Assembly (NCBI GenBank): GCA_944321015.1
Contig: CALUJS010000001.1
Location: 62,001-126,000 of the forward strand
Reading direction: 5' to 3'
DNA from: an uncultured Phocaeicola sp.
GTDB taxonomy: Bacteria > Bacteroidota > Bacteroidia > Bacteroidales > Bacteroidaceae
Length of the DNA stretch: 64,000 bases
Made by a program: the position numbers and the translations under genes. The notes beneath the pieces were generated by a model. That model had not been told where the DNA came from and searched no databases. It saw only the letters and a program-made list of their open reading frames with translations. Every line of letters starts with the position of its first letter. Positions within the stretch are counted from its first letter, which is position 1. Positions 1 to 8,905 of this stretch are shown here, piece by piece.

Positions 1-175
1 TGATGAGCGCAATGACCTTATAGTCCATCCCCCAGTAGACCAGACCTTCGAAAGTGGCCGCCGACAGCGGTTTGCGAAAGGCATACATGCTCATGTAGGT
101 GATGAGAGCAGCGGCTATGCACAGGGTATTGAAACGAATCCCGTTGGTTGCTGTTTGTACGTTTGTTTGTGTCAT
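1..175 (-). CDS. DUF5690-family membrane protein (5' part only)
   Basis: Only the first 58 codons are inside the window; the gene continues past base 1. The visible N-terminus begins MTQTNVQTATNG, then a hydrophobic segment leading into YMSMYAFRKPLSAATFEG and YWGMDYKVIALI. This matches my recollection of the start of the DUF5690 multi-pass membrane family (MFS-like, characteristic MYAFRKP motif after the first helix). It lies 12 bases downstream of the alcohol dehydrogenase on the same strand, so the two are probably co-transcribed. In Bacteroidetes such proteins neighbour phosphonate-catabolism genes, so a transport role for a phosphonate or its product is possible. That role is inference; the family call rests on a short stretch. 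Confidence 0.75.
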   Translation of the reverse strand, partial: MTQTNVQTATNGIRFNTLCIAAALITYMSMYAFRKPLSAATFEGLVYWGMDYKVIALI

Positions 176-187
176 ATTGTAAAATTT

Positions 188-1249
188 TTATCCGTTTGTC
201 CGTATGCCCACGCGGAAGGGGTTGTGCTCGATGGCGTAGCGGAATGCCTCCTCGGCGCGGTCGAGCGGGAAGCCGTCGTAGATGAGTTCTCCGATGGGGT
301 ATTTCTGCCAGCATCGGCCGACAAAGGCCACCGCCTCGCGGAAGTCGTCGCCGTTGTAGTTGTGCAGGCCTCGGATGGTGCCCAGGCGGCGGATGAGCCT
401 TTCAGAATCAATCTTCACCTTCTCCTGCGGACACACGCCGCCCACCCACACGGCCACGCCGCCTATGCCCAGCGCGTCAACGGTGGCCTCCATCGAGCCT
501 ACACGCCCGCTGTAGTCTATCGTCACGTCGGCCTGCAAGCCTCGCAGCGCCTCGTCGTCGGGCAAGTGGGTTGCAGTGGCGCCGAAGCGTCCGGCCATGG
601 CCAGCCGTTCGCGGTTGATGTCGATGGCGATTATCTCGTCCGCACCGCGCTCCTTGCAGAGGGCGCAGGCCACGATGCCCAGCATCCCGATGCCCCAAAT
701 TGCCACCCGGCGGCCCCGCAACTCGCCCGCTAAACGTAAAGAACCTACAACGGTAGAAATGGCGCAGTTGATAATGGAGCCGACCGGCAAGGGAACAGAC
801 TCATCCAATGGCAATATGGGCGTATGCTTGCGCAACAGCGTGTATTCGGCCAAACCGCCGTGGAGTGTCGAATCCGGAGTGAGGCGCTCGTGCCCATATT
901 TGAACAGGTCGGGCGACTTCTGCGGAATGCCCCGGCGCGAAAGTTCCGTCGAAGGGTCGGCCGCATAAATGGTCCACGTCACCCGTTCGCCCACATGCAG
1001 GGGCTTGCCGTCGGCATCCGCCGCGCCCGGACCGATGGCGGCCACGCGCCCCACGATTTCATGCCCCAGAATGGTGGGCGATTTCTCGATGCGTTTACCT
1101 AGGTAGGTACTGATGTCGCTGCGGCAGAGCGTGGCGTATTCATTCTTCACCAACACCTCGCCTTCTTTCAGGGTCGGGATGTCGCACGTCTCCACTTGCA
1201 GCGGAGTGCCGGCTTCCCGGAACACGACGATTTTGCTTTTTGTTGCCAT
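188..1249 (-). CDS. Zinc-type alcohol dehydrogenase, phosphonate-catabolism-associated (TIGR03366-like)
   Basis: A 353-residue medium-chain dehydrogenase. The N-terminal GroES-like half shows TLCRSDISTYLGKR (catalytic-zinc Cys) and PTILGHEIVGRV (zinc His/Glu). The Rossmann half carries IWGIGMLGIVACALCKERGA for NAD(P) binding and an acidic residue in IAIDINRER. The wording around LCRSD, GHEIVGRV and LFKYGHE resembles the dehydrogenase family linked to 2-aminoethylphosphonate degradation. The lobe between about residues 85 and 110 lacks the four cysteines that bind structural zinc in classical members. I chose the ATG before ATKSK because an AAGGA stands seven bases upstream; the frame is open further up, so a start at 1264 is possible. 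The substrate is not established. Confidence 0.85.
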   Translation of the reverse strand: MATKSKIVVFREAGTPLQVETCDIPTLKEGEVLVKNEYATLCRSDISTYLGKRIEKSPTILGHEIVGRVAAIGPGAADADGKPLHVGERVTWTIYAADPSTELSRRGIPQKSPDLFKYGHERLTPDSTLHGGLAEYTLLRKHTPILPLDESVPLPVGSIINCAISTVVGSLRLAGELRGRRVAIWGIGMLGIVACALCKERGADEIIAIDINRERLAMAGRFGATATHLPDDEALRGLQADVTIDYSGRVGSMEATVDALGIGGVAVWVGGVCPQEKVKIDSERLIRRLGTIRGLHNYNGDDFREAVAFVGRCWQKYPIGELIYDGFPLDRAEEAFRYAIEHNPFRVGIRTNG

Positions 1250-1485
1250 TGTTTTTTCCTTCATTGTTGATGGCGCAAAGTTCTGCATTCCGGATGAGGC
1301 GGAAAATGAATATCCATGAATCATTCATGAATAACCGGGCCGCTTTGATGAATTAACATACATGTATCACCGTCGTAACGGAGTTGTAGTATAAAAGAAA
1401 ATAATTAACGCAGGTTTGTTTCTTGAAATCCGATGCCTCCTCCTCTGCAATCTGCATGAACAGGGCGTTTCGGGCTTTATGTGCA

Positions 1486-1573
1486 TCGGGCGTGAGCGGA
1501 GATATGGTCGCTCGTGAGCGGGAACGTCGCGGCTCCCGGCTGTGCATATGCTCGCTCGTGCCGGTCTGTAATG
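1486..1573. repeat. 22-bp-period dyad array, locus 1
   Basis: Degenerate tandem units lie in the divergent gap between the dehydrogenase and the gene at 1728. ATATGG starts at 1502 and ATATGC at 1546, exactly 44 bases apart, with a decayed ACGTCG core at 1524 between them. The 16-base linkers resemble TCGCTCGTGAGCGGGA, itself a near-perfect inverted repeat. The same unit recurs at 21058, 36852, 54319 and 60244. The rest of the 1250-1727 gap shows only a -7-like element at 1695. Confidence 0.75.
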
Positions 1574-1694
1574 AGCGCGGCGGAATGTGCTGCCGATGGT
1601 AAACAGGTGCGACATTGAATGCCCGTGCCGCGTTCATTTGTTAAAAAAGTAGTTAATCCTTGTCGCTCACTTATACCCGGCGGGGAAAAGACCC

Positions 1695-1702
1695 TAACTT
1701 TG
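1695..1702 (+). promoter_or_regulatory. Bacteroides-type -7 element
   Basis: TAACTTTG fits the Bacteroidetes primary-sigma consensus TAnnTTTG and sits 26 bases before the ATG of the gene at 1728. I see no TTG or TTTG at the expected -33 distance, so this is a moderate call. Confidence 0.5.
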
Positions 1703-1727
1703 TGGAGTTTCTAAGCCATGCAGAGAT

Positions 1728-2642
1728 ATGACAGAGCAAAAGCAATTGACGGATATTTACGAACGGTTGGGACAGTTGAGGCGCGAGGGAGTGAAGATGA
1801 AAGACATTGCTCTTTTTACAGGTGTGTCGCCCAGCGTGTTGTCGGCTCTCTATGCCACGGTGCTGCCCACGTTTGCTGCGCAGGTCGGAGAAAAAGGCTT
1901 CGACAAGGCGTTGGACGAAGCGCTGTCGCAGGTCAATAACCTGTCGCGCAAACGGCTCTTCGGGCTGCTCGACGACCTTCACGCACGCCTGCAAGAGCTG
2001 CTGGAAAGATTCTCGTCTTCCACGCCCGGCAAGATGCATCCGTTTCTCAACTTTCTGCGGGAGGCCACAGCCGCTTCGGTCGGCAAACTGGGCAATCTGA
2101 AAGGCATCTACATGTCGTACAGCTGTTCTTCGTCGGTCCGTGCCCTGAAAGCCGAGCCGTTCTACTTCGCTCTGTCGGACGACGGGCGCAGCCTTGTTGT
2201 GGGACGCAAGAGCATCCACGGCTCCATTCGCGAGGGGATAGGCATCGTTCAGGAACGGCAAATCATGTATATCCTGTTCAATGCTTTTCGCGAGCCGGAT
2301 ATGTCGCTTGTCACCGTCTATCTGCAACTGCCTTTCTTGGAGAACATCCGCTATCTGCGCGGACTGTATCTCGTGCCCGACTACAACAAAAACCCCATCG
2401 CGCGGCGCATTGTGCTCGTGAAGCTCGGCAACGACTGTTCGCCGGAGGCTTTCGAACGGGTCGAGGCAGGCATTATCATGCAGGAACAGTTTACCGAAGA
2501 ACAAGAGCGGATATTCGACTATACGTGCAACCGCACCGATTATATCAAGATGTGTACCCTTCCTTCGCCCAAGCTGGACTTGCGCGATTTGCAGGCCGAA
2601 AAGAAGCTGCTCGACGCCGAGGCCGAAGAGTTTGAACAGTGA
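1728..2642 (+). CDS. Conserved-looking cytoplasmic protein, function unknown
   Basis: 304 residues, no signal peptide and no membrane segment. I do not recognise the family. Residues about 20-50 (KMKDIALFTGVSPSVLSALYATVLP) read like a helix-turn-helix recognition segment, followed around residues 85-110 by an amphipathic helical stretch (RKRLFGLLDDLHARLQELLERF region). The remainder is mixed and ends in an acidic helical tail. A DNA-binding or regulatory role is possible from the N-terminus alone. It has its own -7-like element and is followed after 120 bases by dnaE on the same strand. That gap includes a weak inverted repeat (GATGAAGAG / CTCTTCGTC) and no gene. Confidence 0.7.
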   Translation: MTEQKQLTDIYERLGQLRREGVKMKDIALFTGVSPSVLSALYATVLPTFAAQVGEKGFDKALDEALSQVNNLSRKRLFGLLDDLHARLQELLERFSSSTPGKMHPFLNFLREATAASVGKLGNLKGIYMSYSCSSSVRALKAEPFYFALSDDGRSLVVGRKSIHGSIREGIGIVQERQIMYILFNAFREPDMSLVTVYLQLPFLENIRYLRGLYLVPDYNKNPIARRIVLVKLGNDCSPEAFERVEAGIIMQEQFTEEQERIFDYTCNRTDYIKMCTLPSPKLDLRDLQAEKKLLDAEAEEFEQ

Positions 2643-2762
2643 GTGTTCATAACTATTTGCCCGCAAGTTTGGCAGTTTCGCCGGGCGGAAGTAATTTTAT
2701 CGCCCGAGCGGATGAAGAGTCCGGCGAGCGGCTCTTCGTCACTTAATACTCCTAATTATATT

Positions 2763-5700
2763 ATGCAAGATTTTGTTCATTTACACGTTCACAGTCAATA
2801 CTCCATCCTCGACGGGCAGGCCAGCATACAGCGCCTGGTCGACAAGGCAATGGCCGACGGCATGCGGGGCCTGGCCCTGACCGACCATGGCAACATGTTC
2901 GGCGTGAAGGAGTTCTATAACTATGTCAACAAGAAGAACGGAAAGACCAAGGACGAGATAAAGGCGCTGAAAAAGCGCATTGCGGCCTTGGAAGGAGGGA
3001 CGGAGATCGTCGAAAACCCCGAGGCCGAGTTGGCCGACTGCAAGACGAAGCTGGCCGAAGCCGGGCAACGCCTTTTCAAGCCCATCATCGGCTGTGAGAT
3101 GTACGTAGCCCACCGCCGGCTGACCGACAAGGAAGGCAAGGCCGACCAAGGCGGCTATCACCTCATCGTGCTGGCCAAGAACCTCAAGGGCTATCACAAC
3201 CTTATCAAGCTGGTGTCCAAGGCATGGACGGAGGGATTCTACATGCGTCCGCGCACCGACCGCGTGGAGCTGGAGAAATATCGCGAGGGATTGATTGTCT
3301 GTTCGGCCTGTCTGGGCGGCGAGGTGCCCCGCATGATTCGCGACGGACGTTACGAGGCGGCCGAAGAAGCCGTGCAATGGTACAAGCGCGTGTTTGGCGA
3401 CGACTATTATCTGGAGTTGCAACTTCATAAGGCCACCGTCCCCCGTGCCAATCACGAGACCTATCCCTTGCAGCTGGAAGTCAACAAATATCTGAAGGAA
3501 TACAGCCGAAAGTACGGCGTCAAGCTGGTCTGCACCAACGACGTGCACTTTGTTGACGAGGAGAATGCCGAGGCCCACGACCGCCTGATATGCCTCAGCA
3601 CCAGCAAGGATTTGGATGACCCGAACCGCATGCTCTACTCCAAGCAGGAGTGGCTCAAGACGCGGGCCGAGATGAATGAGATTTTTGCCGATGTGCCCGA
3701 AGCGTTGACGAACACGGTCGACATCTGCAACCAAGTGGAGTTTTACTCCATCGACCATGCCCCCATCATGCCGACGTTTGCCATTCCCGAAGATTTCGGC
3801 ACGGAGGAGGAGTATCGGCGCAAATACACCGAGGAAGACCTTTTCAACGAGTTTACGCGCAACGAACACGGCGAGGTGGTCATGAGCGAAAGCGACGCCA
3901 GGGCCAAAATTGAGAAGCTGGGCGGATATGACAAGCTCTACCGCATCAAACTCGAAGCCGACTATCTGGCCAAGCTGACCTTCGACGGCGCCAAGTCGCG
4001 CTATGGCGACCCGCTGTCCGACGAGGTGCGCGACCGCCTGGTGTTCGAGCTGCACATCATGAAGACGATGGGTTTCCCGGGATACTTCCTCATCGTGCAG
4101 GACTTCATTGCCGCCGCGCGCGAGAAACTGGGCGTGTCCGTCGGTCCGGGTCGTGGCTCCGCCGCCGGTTCGGCCGTGGCCTATTGCCTGGGCATCACAA
4201 AGATAGACCCCATACGCTACGACCTGCTGTTTGAGCGTTTCCTGAATCCCGACCGTATCTCCCTGCCCGATATCGATGTCGACTTCGACGATGACGGGCG
4301 TGGCGCCGTGCTTCGCTGGGTGACCGACAAGTACGGTCAGGAGAAGGTGGCCCACATCATCACCTATGGCACCATGGCTACCAAGCTGGCCATCAAGGAC
4401 GTGGCGCGCGTGCAGAAACTGCCTTTGGCGGAATCGAACCGGCTCTGCAAGCTCGTGCCCGACAAGATACCCGACAAGAAGGTTAACCTGACCAACGCCA
4501 TCGAGTATGTGCCGGAGTTGCGCGAGGCCGAAGCCTCGAACGACCCCGTCCTGCGCGACACAATCAAGTATGCGCGGATGCTCGAAGGCAACGTGCGCAA
4601 TACCGGCGTACATGCCTGCGGAACCATAATCTGCCGCGACGACATCACCGACTGGGTGCCCGTCAGCACCGCCGACGACAAGGACACGGGCGAGAAGATA
4701 CTCGTAACCCAGTATGAAGGCTCCGTCATCGAAGAGACGGGACTTATCAAGATGGACTTTCTCGGCCTGAAAACCCTGTCCATCATCAAGGAAGCGGTGG
4801 AGAACATCCGCATCAGTCTGGGCCTGAAAATCGACATTGACGCCATCGACATCAACGATGCCGAGACCTACAAACTTTATAGCGAGGGGCGCACCATCGG
4901 TACGTTCCAGTTTGAATCGCCCGGAATGCAGAAGTACTTGCGCGAGCTCCAGCCCACCACTTTCGAGGACCTCATCGCCATGAACGCCCTCTATCGTCCC
5001 GGCCCCATGGACTACATTCCCGACTTCATCGACCGCAAGCACGGACGGAAGCCTATCGAGTACGACATTCCCATCATGGAGAAATATCTGAAGGACACCT
5101 ACGGCATCACGGTCTATCAGGAGCAGGTGATGCTTCTGTCGCGCCTCTTGGCCGACTTTACCCGTGGCGAGAGCGATGCCCTGCGTAAGGCGATGGGAAA
5201 GAAGTTGCGCGACAAACTGGACCACATGAAGCCCAAATTCATCGAGGGCGGACGCAAGAACGGACACGACCCCGTCGTGCTGGAGAAGATATGGGCCGAC
5301 TGGGAGAAGTTCGCCTCCTATGCGTTCAACAAGTCGCACGCCACGTGTTATTCGTGGGTGGCCTATCAGACGGCTTATCTCAAAGCCCACTATCCGTCGC
5401 AATACATGGCGGCGAACTTGAGCCGCAACATCTCGCGCATCGACGAAATCACGAAGCTGATGGACGAGTGCAAGGTCATGGGCGTGCAGGTGCTCGGCCC
5501 TGACGTGAACGAGAGTATCCTGAAGTTCTCGGTCAACCGCGGCGGAGACATCCGTTTCGGGTTGGGTGCCGTGAAGGGCGTGGGCGAGAATGCCGTGCAG
5601 GCCATCATCGACGAACGGCGGAAGAACGGCCCTTACCTTAATATATATGACTTCGTGCAGCGCGTGAACCTGCTGGCATGCAACCGAAAGAATATTGAGA

Positions 5701-6560
5701 ATCTGGCCATGGCCGGCGCTTTCGACTCCCTGCCCGGCGTGAAGCGCGAAATGTTCTTTGCCAAGAACGCCAAGGACGAGACCTTCACCGAGCAGCTCAT
5801 ACGTTACGGGTCAAGATATCAGGCCGACAAGGCTGCGGCTCTCAATTCGCTCTTTGGCGGAGAGAACCAGATTGAGATTGCCACGCCCGAATATCCGCAG
5901 TTCGAGCCGTGGACCACGTTGTTCCGGTTGGAACGCGAGCGCGAACTGGTGGGCATTTACATATCGGCCCACCCGCTCGACGAATACGCCGTCATTCTGG
6001 AGAACGTGTGCAACACCCACATGGCCGACCTTGCCAACAAGGCCGACTTGGTCAACCGCGACTTGGTGATGGGCGGCATCGTGACCGACGTGCGCCGTGG
6101 AAGCACCCGCATGGACAAACCCTATGGCATTGTGAAGATTGAGGACTATTCCGGCAGCGGGGAGATTGCTTTCTTTGGCAACGACTGGCTTACGTGGTCG
6201 AAATATCTGGAGCCTAACTATTTCCTGTTCATCAAGGCGAAATGCGTGCCCCGGCAGTGGAAGCCCGACGAATACGACCTCAAAGTCGGCTCCATCGAAC
6301 TGCTTCCGGACGTGAAGGAGAAACTCATCGAGAAAGTGACTATCACGACTCCGCTGACAGCGTTGAATGACGAGCTGATAACCGACATCTCTTCGTTGGC
6401 CAGAAAATATCCCGGCGAGACCGAACTGCATTTCTGCGTGACCGACGCGGAAGGCAACATGCGCATCACAATGAAAGCGCGGAAAGTTAAAATATCTGTT
6501 AAGCGGGACTTTATTGCTTACATAAAGAGCCGTCCGGAGTTGGAATTCAAAATTAATTAA
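2763..6560 (+). CDS. dnaE: DNA polymerase III subunit alpha
   Basis: The replicative polymerase catalytic subunit, 1265 residues. It opens with the PHP domain (HLHVHSQYSILDG), then ALTDHGNM. The polymerase core shows GPGRGSAAGSAVAYCLGIT and, near residue 501, PDIDVDFDDDGR, which holds the catalytic aspartates. YRPGPMDYIPDFI and the tandem HhH/OB region follow. Residues about 55-95 form a lysine- and glutamate-rich insertion inside the PHP domain. The frame is open upstream to 2643, but the ATG at 2763 gives MQDFVHLHVHSQ, the usual family start, so I chose it. trxA follows 37 bases downstream with its own promoter. Confidence 0.98.
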   Translation: MQDFVHLHVHSQYSILDGQASIQRLVDKAMADGMRGLALTDHGNMFGVKEFYNYVNKKNGKTKDEIKALKKRIAALEGGTEIVENPEAELADCKTKLAEAGQRLFKPIIGCEMYVAHRRLTDKEGKADQGGYHLIVLAKNLKGYHNLIKLVSKAWTEGFYMRPRTDRVELEKYREGLIVCSACLGGEVPRMIRDGRYEAAEEAVQWYKRVFGDDYYLELQLHKATVPRANHETYPLQLEVNKYLKEYSRKYGVKLVCTNDVHFVDEENAEAHDRLICLSTSKDLDDPNRMLYSKQEWLKTRAEMNEIFADVPEALTNTVDICNQVEFYSIDHAPIMPTFAIPEDFGTEEEYRRKYTEEDLFNEFTRNEHGEVVMSESDARAKIEKLGGYDKLYRIKLEADYLAKLTFDGAKSRYGDPLSDEVRDRLVFELHIMKTMGFPGYFLIVQDFIAAAREKLGVSVGPGRGSAAGSAVAYCLGITKIDPIRYDLLFERFLNPDRISLPDIDVDFDDDGRGAVLRWVTDKYGQEKVAHIITYGTMATKLAIKDVARVQKLPLAESNRLCKLVPDKIPDKKVNLTNAIEYVPELREAEASNDPVLRDTIKYARMLEGNVRNTGVHACGTIICRDDITDWVPVSTADDKDTGEKILVTQYEGSVIEETGLIKMDFLGLKTLSIIKEAVENIRISLGLKIDIDAIDINDAETYKLYSEGRTIGTFQFESPGMQKYLRELQPTTFEDLIAMNALYRPGPMDYIPDFIDRKHGRKPIEYDIPIMEKYLKDTYGITVYQEQVMLLSRLLADFTRGESDALRKAMGKKLRDKLDHMKPKFIEGGRKNGHDPVVLEKIWADWEKFASYAFNKSHATCYSWVAYQTAYLKAHYPSQYMAANLSRNISRIDEITKLMDECKVMGVQVLGPDVNESILKFSVNRGGDIRFGLGAVKGVGENAVQAIIDERRKNGPYLNIYDFVQRVNLLACNRKNIENLAMAGAFDSLPGVKREMFFAKNAKDETFTEQLIRYGSRYQADKAAALNSLFGGENQIEIATPEYPQFEPWTTLFRLERERELVGIYISAHPLDEYAVILENVCNTHMADLANKADLVNRDLVMGGIVTDVRRGSTRMDKPYGIVKIEDYSGSGEIAFFGNDWLTWSKYLEPNYFLFIKAKCVPRQWKPDEYDLKVGSIELLPDVKEKLIEKVTITTPLTALNDELITDISSLARKYPGETELHFCVTDAEGNMRITMKARKVKISVKRDFIAYIKSRPELEFKIN

Positions 6561-6568
6561 TATCTTTG
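6539..6568 (+). promoter_or_regulatory. trxA promoter
   Basis: TTGG at 6539-6542 and TATCTTTG at 6561-6568 fit the Bacteroides -33/-7 pair with 22 bases between first positions. It overlaps the last codons of dnaE and would start transcription about 25 bases before the trxA ATG, so trxA can be expressed independently of dnaE. Confidence 0.8.
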
Positions 6569-6597
6569 CCTCAGTTTCAATCTTAAAAACGTATATT

Positions 6598-6912
6598 ATG
6601 GCACTTGAAATTACTGACGCGAACTTTGACGAGCTGGTTGCATCCGGCAAACCGGTTGTAGTGGATTTTTGGGCTACATGGTGTGGTCCTTGCAAAAAGA
6701 TTGCTCCCGAAATCGAAGCTTTGGCTAAAGAATATGAAGGTCAGGCAATCATTGGCAAATGCGACGTCGACTCCAACGACGGGTTGACCGGCAAATTTGG
6801 TGTGCGCAACATCCCCACCGTATTGTTCATCAAGAACGGTGAAGTGGTTGACAAACAAGTGGGCGCAGCTCCGAAATCGACTTTCGAGGATAAGCTCAAA
6901 GCTATTCTCTGA
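6598..6912 (+). CDS. trxA: Thioredoxin
   Basis: A 104-residue cytoplasmic thioredoxin with no signal peptide. The active site WCGPCK lies at residues 28-33 and the cis-proline loop is in RNIPTVLFIKNG. It reduces protein disulfides using electrons from thioredoxin reductase. The length and motif spacing are standard. It has its own upstream promoter and is followed by a strong terminator hairpin, so it is probably a single-gene transcript. It is distinct from the exported thioredoxin-fold proteins at 16048, 41010, 42201, 43421 and 55621. Confidence 0.97.
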   Translation: MALEITDANFDELVASGKPVVVDFWATWCGPCKKIAPEIEALAKEYEGQAIIGKCDVDSNDGLTGKFGVRNIPTVLFIKNGEVVDKQVGAAPKSTFEDKLKAIL

Positions 6913-6929
6913 GCGTGAAGAAAAATCGT

Positions 6930-6981
6930 ATCCGCTTTCGTCTCCCGCTGTGTGGCATGAGGACGAAAGCGGATATTTTTT
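6930..6981 (+). terminator. Intrinsic terminator after trxA
   Basis: A perfect 13-bp stem (ATCCGCTTTCGTC at 6930 with its complement at 6962-6974), a 19-base loop, then a run of T. Confidence 0.9.
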
Positions 6982-7003
6982 AACCAGCAAAAAGGCAGAC
7001 ATT

Positions 7004-7336
7004 ATGGCTACAGACGAATTTGCGCCGGAAGACCTGGACGACGAGAAAACCGTTGAGTTCATCAAAAACTACCTTCCGCAAGACTTGAAAGATAAGTTCT
7101 CCGACGACGAACTGTATTACTTCCTCGACGTCATCTCCGATTACTACACCACCAGCGGCTGTCTGGACGTGCAGCCCGACGGCGACGGCTACATCGAGAT
7201 TGACCAGGACGCCATTGTGGACTATATCGTGAAGGAGGCCCGCAAGGACAAGATTGGAGATTACGCTCCCGAAGACATCTTGTTCGTGGTGCAGGGCGAG
7301 ATGGAATACGGCAACTCCCTCGGGCAAGTGGAGTAA
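7004..7336 (+). CDS. Small acidic protein, function unknown
   Basis: 110 residues, strongly acidic (opens MATDEFAPEDLDDEK), no signal peptide or membrane segment. I do not recognise a named domain. The frame extends upstream into the trxA region, but the ATG at 7004 follows the trxA terminator and an A-rich stretch (AACCAGCAAAAAGGCAG), which suits initiation here. The middle (DELYYFLDVISDYYTTSG) and C-terminus (DAIVDYIVKEARKDKIGDY) look like paired helices. I recall similar proteins near dnaE/trxA in other Bacteroidales, always unnamed. A terminator-like hairpin follows 37 bases downstream. Confidence 0.85.
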   Translation: MATDEFAPEDLDDEKTVEFIKNYLPQDLKDKFSDDELYYFLDVISDYYTTSGCLDVQPDGDGYIEIDQDAIVDYIVKEARKDKIGDYAPEDILFVVQGEMEYGNSLGQVE

Positions 7337-7372
7337 GCGTTGCGCTTGCGCGGGGCAGGTTGTTCCCGCCGG

Positions 7373-7424
7373 AATGCGGGCATTGCAGAACCGACAGACG
7401 TTCTGTGGTGCCCGCATTGTTTTG
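7373..7424 (+). terminator. Terminator-like hairpin
   Basis: AATGCGGGCA at 7373 pairs perfectly with TGCCCGCATT at 7409-7418. An inner CAGAAC/GTTCTG stem extends it, and a short T-rich tail follows. Confidence 0.75.
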
Positions 7425-7469
7425 ATATGGCCTCCCGCCCGAATGAGGCAGGGAGTGTCCGCTAAATCT

Positions 7470-7532
7470 TATGTCAGACTTAAGAATTTCTATGTCTGAC
7501 GTAGAAATTTCTATGTCTGACATAGAAAATGC
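7470..7532. repeat. 21-bp-period dyad array upstream of fecR of system A
   Basis: Three tandem 21-bp units begin at 7470, 7491 and 7512, each starting TATGTC. Two kinds of dyad alternate: GAAATTTC across unit joints, and TATGTC-T-GACATA within the third unit. Because 21 is divisible by 3, both strands read as seven-residue repeats (SDVEISM-like). It lies between a terminator and the fecR start, so I treat it as non-coding. Confidence 0.8.
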
Positions 7533-7679
7533 TGTGGCAAGATGCAGTGATACAGCTCGATATACTCTGCTTCCCGCGTCGGGTGCATGTTGCCTCTTCC
7601 TGATTTTCCGAATAATTTTTCGCCTTTGCACTACCCCATTTGTTTCCTTCGGCTGTTATATCTACAGTTACGGAATGTT

Positions 7680-8840
7680 ATGAAAGAAAAAAACTGGCAT
7701 ATTATCTGCTTGTTGTCACGTTGGCTGACGGGCAACGCATCGGCCGATGAGGAACAGGAGTTGAAGGCTTGGCGGGCGGAGAGTGCACGCCACCGGCGGT
7801 TGTGGCAAGAAGTCACCCGGGCGGGAGCCTATGAGGAGGAAGAGAAAAAGTTGGCTTCTTTTCCGGCCGACGAACGTTGGGCACACGTCCGGAAGCGTCT
7901 GCGGGGTTCAGGCATGTTCGGTTACTTCGGTAATAAATATTTGCGCTACGCAGCCGCGTTTCTTGTGACGGCCGGACTCGTCGCGGGGGCATGGTATGCC
8001 GTCGGACTCCGGTCCGGCGGGGAACAACTGTCGGCCTGCAACATCCGGGCCGGAGTCAGCTCGGCAGAGCTTGTGCTGGGCAACCGGCAGACCATCACCT
8101 TGTCGACCGATAATCAGTGTATCTACAATGAATTGCAAGGCATCAGCATCTTGCAGTCCTCCGGCAGCTTGCGTTATCGGGCTGACGGGAATTTGCCCGA
8201 TACGCTTGTTTACAACCAAGTCCGTACATTTACCGGCATGGAATATCAGATAGTTCTGGCAGAAGGCACTCACATCTATCTGAACGCCGAGAGTCGTTTG
8301 ACCTATCCCGTGTTTTTCCAGTCGGCGGAACGAAATGTTTCCTTCGAGGGGGAAGGCTATTTTCAGGTTGCCAAAGACGCGGAACATCCGTTTGTCATCC
8401 GGCTGGGTGATGCCGCGTTGCGCGTGTTGGGGACATCGTTCAACCTGCGTGCTTATGCCGATGAACCACAGATACAAATCACGTTGGAAGAAGGCGTGCT
8501 CGAGATGAACAACTGCCGCATTTATCCGGGTGAACAACTGATTTATGACAAAGAGTCGCATACGGTCATCACGCGCTCCGTCAATCCCAAAGAGTTCGTG
8601 GCCTGGCATGAGGGATATTTCCTGTTTCGCAACGAACGCCTGGAGGACATCCTTCATTATCTGGCCCGCTGGTATGACTTTACTTACACCTTTACCGACG
8701 AGGCTGCAAAGAACATACGCATCGGCGCTTACTTTGAACGCTATAATTCCATGCAGCCCATTCTGAACATGCTGCAACGCACGGAGCTCGTAACCTTTAC
8801 GGTAAAAGACCGGACAATAGAGTTTTCTTCAAATCCGTGA
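7680..8840 (+). CDS. FecR-family anti-sigma factor (system A)
   Basis: 386 residues. The N-terminal cytoplasmic part (DEEQELKAWRAES) is the sigma-binding region. A single membrane helix follows (about 83-105, AAAFLVTAGLVAGAWYAVGL), then a periplasmic FecR domain (EGTHIYLNAESRLTYP, EGEGYFQV, LGTSFNLRAY) and a C-terminal DUF4974-like segment (LARWYDFTYTF to TVKDRTIEF). By family precedent it senses a loaded TonB-dependent transporter through the STN domain and controls an ECF sigma factor. It is the first gene of system A, but no sigma gene precedes it; the nearest is at 17207, beyond the operon. The ATG follows a 21-bp-period repeat array by about 150 bases. Confidence 0.92.
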   Translation: MKEKNWHIICLLSRWLTGNASADEEQELKAWRAESARHRRLWQEVTRAGAYEEEEKKLASFPADERWAHVRKRLRGSGMFGYFGNKYLRYAAAFLVTAGLVAGAWYAVGLRSGGEQLSACNIRAGVSSAELVLGNRQTITLSTDNQCIYNELQGISILQSSGSLRYRADGNLPDTLVYNQVRTFTGMEYQIVLAEGTHIYLNAESRLTYPVFFQSAERNVSFEGEGYFQVAKDAEHPFVIRLGDAALRVLGTSFNLRAYADEPQIQITLEEGVLEMNNCRIYPGEQLIYDKESHTVITRSVNPKEFVAWHEGYFLFRNERLEDILHYLARWYDFTYTFTDEAAKNIRIGAYFERYNSMQPILNMLQRTELVTFTVKDRTIEFSSNP

Positions 8841-8905
8841 CCTTTCATCTGTAAACTCTGCAAGAGAGAATAAACCATAATATTAACACTATTAACAGAA
8901 ACATT

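Noticed and set aside
2781-5402. Long minus-strand frame (873 codons) opposite dnaE
   Set aside because: It is the antisense shadow of a GC-rich gene; the plus strand encodes an unmistakable DnaE.
7471-7683. Small frame with seven-residue SDVEISM-like repeats
   Set aside because: The repeat arises because the array period (21) is a multiple of three. It reads in both strands, lies between a terminator and fecR, and has no start context of its own.
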